From Quercus robur (Eukaryota; Streptophyta; Magnoliopsida; Fagales; Fagaceae): a DNA stretch of 64,000 nt. Numbering within the stretch: position 1 is the stretch's first letter; every line of letters begins with the position of its first letter. Location: assembly GCF_932294415.1 (NCBI RefSeq), contig NC_065538.1:46972843-47036842 (forward strand). The letters are read 5' to 3'. Below the pieces are notes generated by a model. That model searched no databases. It saw only the letters and a program-made list of their open reading frames with translations, and was not told the origin of the DNA. Position numbers and translations under genes: made by a program. Positions 10,242 through 20,701 of this stretch are shown here, in pieces.

Positions 10242-11523
10242 TAGGGGTGTGCAAAAAACCGACGAACCGAAAAAACCGCTTCAAACCGACCGAACCGGTG
10301 CAAAAATTTCGGTTCGGTTTCGGTTCGGTTCGGTTTCGGTTTTATTATATAAAAACCGAAAATTTCGGTTCGGTTTTCGGTTGCAAATTTGAACCGACCG
10401 AACCGAACCGAAATATATTATTATATATTATTTTATATTAAATATATAATATAAAGTTTGTAAACATGGGCTTGGCTTTGCCAATATTACTCAAGCCCAC
10501 TACCCATCAAGCCCACTACCCATTAGCCCACTGCCCATTAGATAAGTTAGATTAACTAACTAAAATTAAACAATTTAAACTAATTAAGTTTAACAAAAAC
10601 TGATTGAAAATAAAGAAAATAAAAACCCTACCTTTACCCTACCTACCCCACTTTCATTTACACGGCATCTCCCTCATCTCCCTCACGCCTCCATCTCCCT
10701 CTCTCACAGACTCACACAAAGCTTCCATCACTCCCTCTCACACACACCAGCCTCCATCAGTCGACATTTGCCACCGGCCTCCACACTCCGGCCTCCACAC
10801 GCCAGCCTCCACAGCTACTCCACATCTCCCTCATCTCCCTCACGCCTTCATCTCCCTCATCTCCCTCACGCCTCACGCCTCCATCACTCTCTCTCACAGA
10901 CTCACACAAAGCTTCCATCACTCCCTCTCACACACACCAGCCTCCATCAGTCGACATCTGCCACCGGCCTCCACACTCCGGCCTCCACACGCCGGCATCC
11001 ATAGCTACTCCACATACCCCACAGCCCACACGTATTCACTGTCACGCCTCACAGCCTCCACTCCACACAAATCTGCCTCTGCTGCCGCCTCCATATGCCG
11101 GCCTTCACACGCCGGCCTCCCCACGTGGCTTGATCTTTTCATTCTCACGGTGACCACCTCTCTTTTTAATTTCTTGATAACCCTCTCTCTTTTTTGTATT
11201 TTGGGTTTTGTTTAAAGTTTAATATTAAATCAATGCTATTTTCTGTGAATCTGTGATTGTGATTTTGAGTTGTTATTTTCTTATTGAAAAATCGATAACC
11301 CCATGTGATGTTGAGTTGTTTTTTTTCTTTTTGTGACTGTGAGTCTGTGATGTGGACTGAAACCGAAAACCGACTGAAATCAACCGAAACCGAAATACAA
11401 CCGAAACCGACGGTTTTTCAACTATTTCGGTCGGTTTCGGTTGGGAATTTCACAAACCGAAAATTTCGGTTTCGGTTGGCCTGATTAAAAAAAACCGACC
11501 GAACCGAACCGATTACAGCCCTA
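10242..11523. mobile_element. hAT-type element, 1,282 bp, inserted in the gypsy element
   Basis: An 8-bp target duplication CCCATTCC lies at 10234-10241 and 11524-11531. Terminal inverted repeats are TAGGGGTGT and ACAGCCCTA. Both subterminal regions (10250-10410 and 11350-11515) are packed with CCGAACCGAA / TTCGGTTCGG motifs. The interior has a 190-bp-offset tandem duplication (from about 10701 and 10891) rich in CCTCCACACTCC. The open frame at 10604-11215 is this Pro/Ser/His-rich repeat; no transposase is seen. It is non-autonomous. The insertion separates gypsy gag from protease and is therefore younger than that element. Confidence 0.92.
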
Positions 11524-11531
11524 CCCATTCC

Positions 11532-12703
11532 CATTCATCTCTACTTGCACATGAGACAGCCCCTTAGAATTACCTCTTATACTAAGGGTATTCAACAATT
11601 GTAAATGGTTCACCCTACTGGGAACTTCTTCATCAGATTGCCCCCCTCTCATCTTCAGTAACCATTGCATTAAGTTTCTCATGCTTAGGGCAATCTCTTG
11701 CTCAATGAGGACCATTTCATATGAAACAACTTGCATTCAACTTGGGCTATTCTTTGCTTTGTTGAGAGGTAGAACTCTCTCCTTCGCTCTTGTTACTCCT
11801 ATTTTTCTTCTGCTTATCCTTCTTCTTCTTGCCATCTTTCTTTTGCTTGTCTTTGCCTTTGTCCTTGGACTTACGTTTTTCATCATCCCTACTAGGCTTA
11901 TTAAATTTGTAGTCCACTAAGGCATCTGCAGCAAAAATAGTAGCAAGCAGATGACACACTACCTGCTTCTTTAACTCCAACTGTGCCCAAGGTTGCAAGC
12001 TAGACATGAAATTGAACAACTTATCTTCCTTTGACATGTTCTTGATATCCAACATCAAAGAACTAAATGTCTTAACATATTCTCTCACTATACCATTTTG
12101 CTTCAATTTCTTCAAGAAGTCTCTTGCAACCCATGCAGTGTTGGTAGACAAGAACTGGTCCTTCAACTCTTTCTTTAAGGCTTCCCACGAGTCAATCTTC
12201 CCTCTACCAGCATTTGCATCATCTTCCACACAGGTTCTCCACCATAACTTGGTATCCCTTGAAAGATACATACTAGTAATGGTTACCATCTCTTGTTCAG
12301 GCACCCTAGCAGCCTTGAAATATGGCTTCATGTCTCAAAGGAAATTCTCCAAATCCTTGGCACTCCTAGCACCATTAAATGGCTTTGGTTCAGGCACCTT
12401 CACTTTGGTGGCCACTTCCCCCTCCCTAGGAAAGCCACACATTGCCCTTTTTAACAAGGCAATTTCTGTCTCAAGTTAGCTTTGGGTCTCTCTTGCTGCA
12501 CTGCCCTGGGCATCCAATGCAGCAGCCAACTCTTTAACACGAATCAACATAAAATCCCTCTGATCAAAAATCTCATTCCGTATCACAGCAGTTTCTGCAA
12601 ACAGTGCATCCAATCTGTCACACACAGAAAGTTGTTCTCCCTCTGTAGGAACTCCAAGTATCTTCTCCAAGATAGTCACCCTTGTCTTGGTGTCCAAAGA
12701 CAT
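11532..12703 (-). pseudogene. gypsy gag, broken into several frames
   Basis: The minus-strand reading starts MSLDTKTRVTILEKILGVPT at 12703, just after the primer-binding site, and meets a stop at 12476. The capsid-like retrotrans_gag block follows at 12331-11747 (ITSMYLSRDTKLWWRTCVED, LKDQFLSTNTAWVARDFLKK, LQPWAQLELKK). Its tail is a very basic Lys-rich stretch (about 11890-11770). A further piece reaches the hAT target site. A CCHC zinc knuckle is not obvious. Confidence 0.85.
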
Positions 12704-12710
12704 TGCAGCC

Positions 12711-12725
12711 AGGCTTTGATACCAA
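12711..12725 (-). other. primer-binding site of the gypsy element
   Basis: The minus strand reads TGGTATCAAAGCCT, closely matching the initiator-Met tRNA primer-binding site TGGTATCAGAGC used by many plant LTR retrotransposons. It lies directly inside the LTR edge (...ATGACA). Confidence 0.8.
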
Positions 12726-12726
12726 T

Positions 12727-13820
12727 TGTCATAAGGTCAATTTTTTCACTCAAATTTTCTGCCTGTGATGGCCCTAAGTCCCTGACTTAATCTCAGCCAA
12801 CACCACACAAACTGCAACAACACTTAGAACAGATTATATATAGACATTTAAACACACAACACACGCAATATTTACAGGGAACCCACCCCCAACATTTATT
12901 ACTTAATCTCAAGTACAAAGAAAACCCTTTTACAAGGCCAAATACACTCTGTTGTTGACACCCCCAATAGCCTTACGATTAAATATACAGAATTAACTGC
13001 TATGACAGTTACTATCCAATAATTGTCTGGGTCTTAGACAATCTATCACTTGTGTTCTGACTTAGGACACCTTTAACTGATGCTGTCTTGTCTTACTCTC
13101 CACGTTTCCAACCCCTACACCGTAGGTCTGATCATCAAGAAAGTCAAGAACTGCTTGGTAACTGTTTAATAACTGCCACTACACATGCTGCACATGCACA
13201 ACCCATGTCTCAGTAGACCATGGGGCCTTTGCCCATCTTCTAGCAGCCCACACAACTTGTTCCCAAACGCTTTAGAGAGGCTTGGCCCATGCTCAAGGTC
13301 TCCCATCAGCACTGCAGCCCACACAGCATACCTATATGTAGCACACAAAGTAACTACCATTAGCCCACTAGCACTTGTCCATGCATTCAGCCAGCCCACA
13401 CTAGCCCAATGCCTTGCACACATCATTCAATCATCATAGTAGCCCAGCCTTGCCTTGCACTCTAGCCACCAAGCCCACACACAAGGAACTAACAACTAAG
13501 CCACCAATGCCATGCACCACCATGTAGGGTCAGTGCCACTTGCTGCTACCCATCATCACAACTATCTCTGCCCACCATGGCCCTTCTTTGCCATGGCCTT
13601 GGGGCATCATATGGAGTAAAGTGCCTCCACATGCTACCCCTCATCATTGCTCATCGATCCAACTCGAGTAGGGAGATTGGGCTGGTCCCCCTCAAAGAGC
13701 TCTTAGGAGCATCACTAGTCAGGCATGAGGAGTAGTGAGTGTGTTGAGAAAACATGAAGCCAAGTGATTGGCCCAATGTTGCCTAAGCACCCTCATTTCT
13801 CATGCCATCATCAGCAACAC
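12727..13820 (-). repeat. 5' LTR of the gypsy element (approximate edges)
   Basis: On the minus strand the LTR ends ...CCTTATGACA just before the primer-binding site. Its start is placed near TGTTGCTGATGATGG (about 13820), which is approximate. A minus-strand TATATATAA box at about 12843-12834 lies about 110 bp from the LTR end, as expected for a U3-R-U5 layout. The open frames at 13166-13439 are LTR sequence, not genes. The other LTR is lost, so the left edge cannot be fixed by comparison. Confidence 0.65.
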
Positions 13821-13821
13821 A

Positions 13822-15276
13822 TAATGCTCCTAACGGGTAGTTATAAATTTTATTTACATTTTAAAACATCGAAAAACCGTTTTAGTACAATTTTGCTACC
13901 TCTTTTAATTGTCTCTTTGTATATTTACATTCACTTCTTATTTCTCCCGGTTTCTTTTCCACCAGAGGAGTACAAAAATTAGAAAGCAACATTATTGGCG
14001 CTATATACCCTTGATGAAAAGTTAGAAAATAATTCAATTAATCGTGACCTTTTTGCCTTAAACTTTGTGTGCCAAAGTTATGTAAAATATTGTTATTTGT
14101 GCACCGTTTGACTTTGTAAAATGAGTTTTAAATTCGCATTTTTTGGCTTAATGGCTCTGATTATTTGTTTAAGCATATTTGGTTATTGGAGTTATTGTTT
14201 GGTATTTCCTCATCTCCCTTTGAATATTAATATTTGGGTTTGAATTGGGTAGTTGCAATGGAGATTTGGTTTAAAGCAATATTACAGGTTGTTTTGATAT
14301 TTTCTTATGGCCATAATATAGAGCAAGATTGTATTATAATTTATGAAATGACCATGACTTCGACACTAGAATCAAGAAGTAGATTCCTCTTTATACTAAT
14401 ACATTAATTGTTGGCCATTGTAAAAAACTGAATCTTGCGCATTTGCTTTATGTTAATCTTTTCCCGTAAGAACGATATTGTGTTTTGTTATTGGCTGAAA
14501 CATTGTGTTCAATATTAATATATACCTGGTTAACTATTTTGTTTTGTTGGCAAGTTTATTACTTGTGTTCTAATTTGTATAAGATTGTATTATCATGCTT
14601 GGAATGACTAGACTTTGGTGGTAAAATTGAAGTATAACAGTAATTAAAATCAAACATGTGGCATTTAATGTGTGTTATGGCATATTTACACTTCACAATA
14701 TATCCTTCTTAATGTTTCATCGTTGACTATTGTAATATGTATTAGCTAGTTGAAATTTATTTTATGAGTTTGAGTTTGAATGAGATTTCGCACCATAAAT
14801 TTAATATAAATTTACAGTTTTATATATAACTGGTTCTTAGTTCCAATCATATTTTTTGGCTTTTTATGTGTAATAATGTTTGGGTACAAATATTTCCCCA
14901 TGACACAACCAACTTTAATGGGTTTTACAAATAGCAATTTTGGAGAAGACCCACAAGTTTCTTGTATTTCTAAGAAAGATGAAAGAGAAGAAGTTGAGAA
15001 GAAGTTACCAAATGAATATGAATCACTATTTATACTCAAATGATTATGATCCTTTAATGTGCACATTTTTGGTCAATAGACACATTTTCGTTCAATATGC
15101 ACATTTTTATTCAATAGGCAACTTTTTGGTCAATGGGTATATTTTCATTCAATTGACACCTTTAATATATATTCAATATAAAGGGTTATCACATTTCAAT
15201 AGGCACATTTTGGTATAATTTAATATGAAGGGTTATGGTTTTTTTTTTTTCCCCTGAAATTCATTTAGTAGTTATT
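13822..15276. other. AT-rich DNA, possibly the body of a Helitron
   Basis: No gene is seen. It lies immediately upstream of the Helitron 3' end at 15277-15304 and may belong to that element; its 5' terminus could not be placed. It includes the degenerate short tandem repeat at 15055-15165. Confidence 0.5.
15055..15165. repeat. degenerate ~21-bp tandem repeat
   Basis: About five copies of a unit like GTTCAATAGGCACATTTTT, with variants GACACATTTTC, GCAACTTTTTG and GGGTATATTTTC. Confidence 0.6.
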
Positions 15277-15304
15277 CCCACACATCGCATGGGTTAGTGA
15301 CTAG
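15277..15304 (+). mobile_element. Helitron 3' terminus (first)
   Basis: The imperfect hairpin CCCACACATCGCATGGG (15277-15293) is followed 7 bp later by CTAG (15301-15304) and then T. A GC-rich hairpin shortly before CTRR with insertion in front of T is the Helitron 3' signature. The 5' end is not located. Confidence 0.6.
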
Positions 15305-15308
15305 TATT

Positions 15309-15783
15309 CTATAAAACTGAAGCATGTTAACTTTTTATGTTGTTTCATATCATGCCATATAAGCTTTGGAGGCTCTACAATTTTATACATCATTTTGATT
15401 TTTAAAATTATTTTAACTTTTAACTAAAAACCGCACTAAATCTTTGAAAATCACCCTATTCTATTTCATGTATGCTTCTTTGCTTTCTGCAAACTCTAAA
15501 AATGGCCTCCTCTATCCATCTCCACTATGAGAGAACCTTAAACTTCAATTTTTTTGGTACACTTTCTCTTGCTCTTTCTCTTCTTCTTCTTCTTCTTCTT
15601 TTTTTTTTTTTTTTGCTTTTGTTTTTCCTTAACCCTTCTCAATTGAGTCTGTTGGAGGTGATCTTTGGACAAGAGCAATTCATGCAATGATATAATTTCA
15701 TAATCAATTTAAGATTTTATAAAATTATTTTAGTTTATTACTAAATAGGTAGGTTCCCGTGCATTGCATGGGATTCCGACTAG
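15309..15783 (+). mobile_element. short non-autonomous Helitron (second)
   Basis: It begins with TCTATAAAACTGAAGC, a typical 5' sequence of short plant Helitrons. It ends with the hairpin CCCGTGCATTGCATGGG (15756-15772), then TTCCGA and CTAG (15780-15783), followed by T. It starts within about 5 bp of the preceding Helitron 3' end. It contains pyrimidine-rich low-complexity sequence (15560-15630) and no gene. Confidence 0.65.
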
Positions 15784-16265
15784 TTATTATATAAAATGTA
15801 TAATTTTGTAATTTGTCCTTATATATAATATGTCTAATTAAAATGATCAATAAAAAGTTTTGTAATTTTTTTTTAATATTCCTTATTTATTAATAAAGAG
15901 GGTGATTTGAACTCAAGCACTTAAATATATTCTAATACTTGCATAAATAAGGTTATCCTAAAATAATTAATTCCAAATTTCAGATTAAAAAATAAATTGT
16001 ATTTGTATGTACACCTAAAAGAAATTTCATTTTTAAGTCTTATTTTGATATTTAAATCATCTGTTTTAGTGTTGATTTTATTCAAATGTTTAACACCCTA
16101 ACTTATACAACTTGAGAAATGTCACTAATTATATTGTGCTTTATCCTTTAAGAACGCATATATTAATATTACACATGAAAAAAAAAAAAATTTAACAATT
16201 AAAACATTTAAAAAAAAATTAAGCCAAAATCTCAATTCATTAATGAAAAACAATCCAAATTTCTG

Positions 16266-16296
<31 letters not shown>

Positions 16297-17139
16297 AAAA
16301 AAGAAGTTAAGTAAAAATAGACTTACATAGGAATTTGGACCGATGGATCTAATTTAGCCAAATATTATCCATAATCTAAAAGGATAAAGAAGGAATTGTA
16401 AATTGAATTTAGTTAGGCTTTCAAAGAAGTATAGTCTTGAAAAAGTTCACAAGAATCTTAAATTATATGATCTAAAAGGATATGGGAGGAATTTTTCATA
16501 CTAAGAAATTAACATAAAGCACAAACAGAATTTTAAAATATAAAAATTGATAAAGTTTTAACTATCAATTAGCAAAATTAACTTGGAATCAGATTGCACT
16601 ACAGCACATAAAAGACATGTTTTGAACTAGATTTTTAGTAGTGATAGTCAAATGAAAAAATCAAAAACACTTACAAATTATATAAATAGAATAACCAAAA
16701 CCTAAAACATAGAAAATATTTCAAAAGTTTATAATTTAAAAATAAAAAATAAAAAACTTACCTAATATATAGAAGCCAAGAACTTAAATGGTTGTTCCTT
16801 ATTTAATTTGTTTCTTTATAGTAGACTTTCTTTGACATAATATCCATACATGAAAAGAAACAAATAACAATAAGTAACATGAATTTATTTAATTCAAACT
16901 ATATACAAATACATATGCATAAATTGCAGCTTAAAAAAAAAAAACCAAAAAAAAAAAATGTAAAGACCATTGGAGTAGGATTTAAATTTCTAAAACTTAG
17001 ATGATAATAAAGTTTTAGCTCAATTAAATTAAAATTAAATCTTATCCCTTTATTCAAGAAAATATATCCTAACAATTAATAAAATTATTATTTTTAAATA
17101 ATAAATAAATCATAAGATACAACTTGAGGGGGGGAAAAG
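15784..17139. other. AT-rich intergenic DNA
   Basis: No gene is seen. A stretch at about 16860-17000 is a diverged relative of the sequence at 20700-20910 and 21520-21740 (shared ACAAATACATATGCA and GGATTTAAATTTCT). Confidence 0.6.
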
Positions 17140-20100
17140 CAGGGACGAATCCAAGATTTGAAGTTAGGGGGGGCAAAGTATGCGTAAAAAACCAAATTTC
17201 AAATAAGCATCCATATAGTCAGTGGCAAAGTCAAAAAATATTTTATAGGAGGCCAAGCCAAAGATAATAAAAATTTTTAACTTAAAAAAAAAAATCATGA
17301 CAAAAAAAATACTTTATTCTACAAAATTAATAAACAAGTCTATAAGAATGAGTGAATGGCTTAATTTAATTGCTCAAGCAAATACTATTATTATAGATAC
17401 ACTATTATTAATTTAAAATATAGGAAAATTCTTCTTTTTATATTGTACATATAATGTAAATTTATATTGTATTCCAAAAAAAAAAAAAAGTGGCAAATAT
17501 TGTATACATTTGTAAAAAATATACAATATTTACCATTTCTTTACAAATATGTACAATATTTATTACTTTTTGTATGTCTGTCATGTAAGTTTACATTGAA
17601 ATTGCAATGTAGACATAAAAATTACATTGAATATAAAGCAAATTGATGATCACTCACAAGTTAACAATATAGCTACTAGTCCTCTACAGTACTACACAGT
17701 GATCTTATTTTGCTTGATTGAACTACATGTATCAACATATCAACCTATATTTGTCAAAGAAAAATATCAATCAATAAAATAATAATATAATTAACCATCC
17801 TATTTCATATTACTATTTTATGAGTTACTACAGTTTTCCATCACTTTACTAAAACAAAGAGCAGCTGAGTCTTAAACTTAAAGTGAACACATTTGAATAT
17901 ACAAATAGAGAGAGGGATTCAAAGAGAGATAAATACAGCAGTGGAGTTGTAGAGGGCTTGGAGGTTAGATTTGTGCCAATCGTCCCTGGTTGGCTGGTCA
18001 AATCTTCAACTTGATGGAGCTCTTTGCAGCAAGCGGCAATGGGAGAAGGATGGGATTGTTTGTTTGATTTATATATATATAAAGATGAGTTTTTTTTTTT
18101 TTTTTTTTTTTAGGAGGAGTCTTGAATCTCTTGATTTAAGAGTCCTAAGTAGAAAAGATTTGGGTTTATTTTTCTATTTATCCTTTTGTGATTGTTTGAA
18201 TTTATTAAAATTATTTTGTTGCTTATTTTGGAGGATCTATGGGTCAACAACTCAATGAATGGCCAAATTTTAATTTTTGATTCTGGGTTCTTTATATCAA
18301 AATTTTCTCTTTGGGTTGAAAATGTGTTGAGAACCAAAATTTCACAAGAAAGCTCATTCCATGAAAGGTAAGGAAAGACCATAGGCCTTAATAAAAGACC
18401 CGATTCATGAAGTTAAGAAGGACCATGAAGGCCCAAAGTCCCAAAAAGAAGGAAAAAAAGAAAGAAATAATAATAATAATAAAGAAAAAAGAAGAGGATC
18501 CTGATTAGGCCAGAGGACATACAACAAGGATCTTGGTCAGGCAAGAGGACACGCAACAAGGATCTCGGTTAGAGGATATGCAACAAGAAGAGCATCAAGG
18601 CCCTAGGACCTTGATGTGTCCTTTTGAAGCCTTGAGAAGAGGACCTTGGCTAACACATGGGAAAACCAAGATGTATGTTTAGATTTCTAGTAAAAAAGCC
18701 ATTAAAAATCCAGCAAAATAGGTATTTTCTTTGTAACCCATAGTCCAAGCCCGTGGGATCCCGAGTGGATAGTAAGGGAGAAGTAGTTTGGTTGATAAGG
18801 GAGTGATTTCTAATGAAAGAAGGATCCCGAAGGTTTCCGTTGATTCATATACTTGCTTGGAATGCATGAACCAATGGAAAACTCAGTTCCCCCATGTGCA
18901 TAACACCTCTCCACAATTTCCTCTCAATTGTCATATTCAACTAAAACTGTGATCAAGTACATTGAGCAGCCCACCCACTCATTTGACTTTCCAAGAAGAA
19001 ATATTTCATTTATAACTAAACACAAATGCCCCTTTTGAGTTATAATTGCCTAAATAAGCTAAACCTTTGCCCAATGCACATTTTCAAGTTCTAGAGGACA
19101 TGGTTTTACCCAATAGACCAGGGACGTCCTCGCTTAGGGTACCAGACCATGTCCACTATAAAAGGAACACTAAGGCATAGCAGAAAAGGGGGGGGGGGGG
19201 AGAAAAAGGGGATTCAGAGGGAGAGTTCAAAGGTTCAAAAGATAGATTTTTAGAGCTTTAAGAGCCCAACAAGGGAGAGAAGAGAGCCATGGGAGAGGAA
19301 TTTGTCCCATATCCTTGAGATCATTCAAAATACCACTTAGCCTCCAAAGAAACATATGCCAAAACATGCACACATCAAATTTCACTCTCTCCCACAAAAA
19401 TCCTTCTCACCTAACTATCTTGAAAGGCAATGCCCAAGCAAAGCCACTTGGACTTGAGTTCCAAATCCCACAAGTCTTGTGCAAAAGCACTAAGTCTGTG
19501 AGAATTGGGGCCAAGATCCTCGTGGCTAACTCATTCTCATGAAATTCATTTACATATATGTATATGTATTAAAATGTATATCCTAATCCAAGAAACTAAC
19601 AATTATTTGAAGATATGTGTATTGTATAGTGTGTTCTTGTGCAGGACCTATAGAGGTAAAGGGAAAGGACAAAACTCCATTGCATAATAAGTATGGAGAA
19701 AGATCATATAGTTCAAAGAATCAACATTCTGGGATTACAGGCCTAATATGTCCGGGGTACCACGACAGTACGTCCGGGGTACCAAGTGAAGGAACTCTTT
19801 TAAATGTTTACACAATAAAAGATAAGCCTTAAATATTCTATTTTAATCTCTTTTTTAGTGTGAATATTATGAATAATTATTTTACTTGTTTCGTAAGAGT
19901 AAAGGGTCATTTTATGATAATAAAACACTTATAATGGTATTTTATTGCTTAGGAGGATTCACATTTTTGCCTTGAGGAGCTTTATATGACTTGCACACAA
20001 CTTGGTTTGTAATCAGCCCCATTTAGCTGTGATGAACCAAGCCCAGTCCACCAAACAACAAGTAAAGGACTCAGGATCCTTGTTTCTACTTGGGCCTGGG

Positions 20101-20309
20101 TACTGTAAAAAAAAAAAAAAAAAAAAAAAAAAGGACCCACACAAAGTGTGAAACTATTCGAGGTCTGAAGTTATTTTTTTCCAAAATTCTAGGGGGGCCG
20201 GTAAGTAAATCACTCTTAATTTTAAGATAATTTTTGGGCTTATACCTACTATTTTATTTTTTCACATAGGGACAAGGGGGGCCTGGGCCTCCTACTAGGC
20301 CCGTCCTTG
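17140..20309. mobile_element. hAT-type element of the CARGGACG family, 3.17 kb
   Basis: The left terminus is CAGGGACGAATCCAAG and the right is CGTCCTTG. They are flanked by GGGAAAAG (17132-17139) and GGAAAAAG (20310-20317), an 8-bp target duplication with one mismatch. The subterminal sequence is G/C-rich (GGGGGGGC, GGGGGGCC). The family recurs at 32374, 45380 and 50312. No transposase was recognised. The interior contains an LTR-like stretch (18325-19815), so the length includes later insertions. Confidence 0.6.
18325..19815 (+). repeat. LTR-like sequence inside the 3.17-kb hAT element
   Basis: It begins TGTTGAGAACC and contains three tandem units of about 35 bp ending CAACAAGGATC (18496-18580). 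A TATA box CTATAAAAGG at about 19157 is followed by a purine-rich tract (19185-19235). This layout resembles U3-R of a plant LTR. No matching 5-bp target duplication was found, so the edges are guesses. Confidence 0.3.
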
Positions 20310-20385
20310 GGAAAAAGAATGTGGGGGTGTTACGTGGGATTTTGGATTTCAGTTTATAATTTATTTATTTTTATTTTTATTTCTA

Positions 20386-20555
20386 GGGAAGGAAGTTAAA
20401 AAAAATTTAGAATAAACTTTTAGTTTGACTAGAATTTAAATTTTTTAAAATTTAAATGATGAAGTTTTAATTAGTAAATTAAACTTTTAGTTTGACTAGA
20501 ATTTAAATTTGTTAAAATTTAAATGATGAAGTTTTAATAGTAAACTAAACTATAT
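20386..20555. repeat. two-copy ~67-bp tandem duplication
   Basis: ACTTTTAGTTTGACTAGAAT and the following AAATTTAAATGATGAAGTTTTAAT occur twice in tandem. Confidence 0.75.
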
Positions 20556-20639
20556 ATTGTTAGTTTTATTTCTTAATGTGAGAAAATATATCCAAATAAT
20601 TAGTAAAAAATTAATTTAATAATTAATGAGTATAGTTGT

Positions 20640-20663
20640 TTATTAGGAAATAAAGTTGTTCCA

Positions 20664-20701
<38 letters not shown>

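Larger units (their letters stand above)
7771..13820 (-). mobile_element. Ty3/gypsy LTR retrotransposon, 3' part lost, split by a hAT element
   Basis: Read on the minus strand the order is LTR (about 13820-12727), primer-binding site, gag, protease, reverse transcriptase, RNase H, integrase. Protease before RT with integrase last is the Ty3/gypsy order. The integrase stops at the CACTA boundary 7770, so the 3' part of pol and the 3' LTR are missing. A 1,282-bp hAT element sits between gag and protease. Stops and frame changes separate the blocks, and catalytic residues are altered in protease and RT, so the copy is dead. Confidence 0.9.

Noticed and set aside
10604..11215. 203-codon plus-strand open frame
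   Set aside because: It is Pro/Ser/His-rich repeat sequence from a 190-bp-offset duplication inside a non-autonomous hAT element; no domain.
13166..13439. Overlapping 86- and 84-codon frames on both strands
   Set aside because: Lie wholly within the gypsy LTR.
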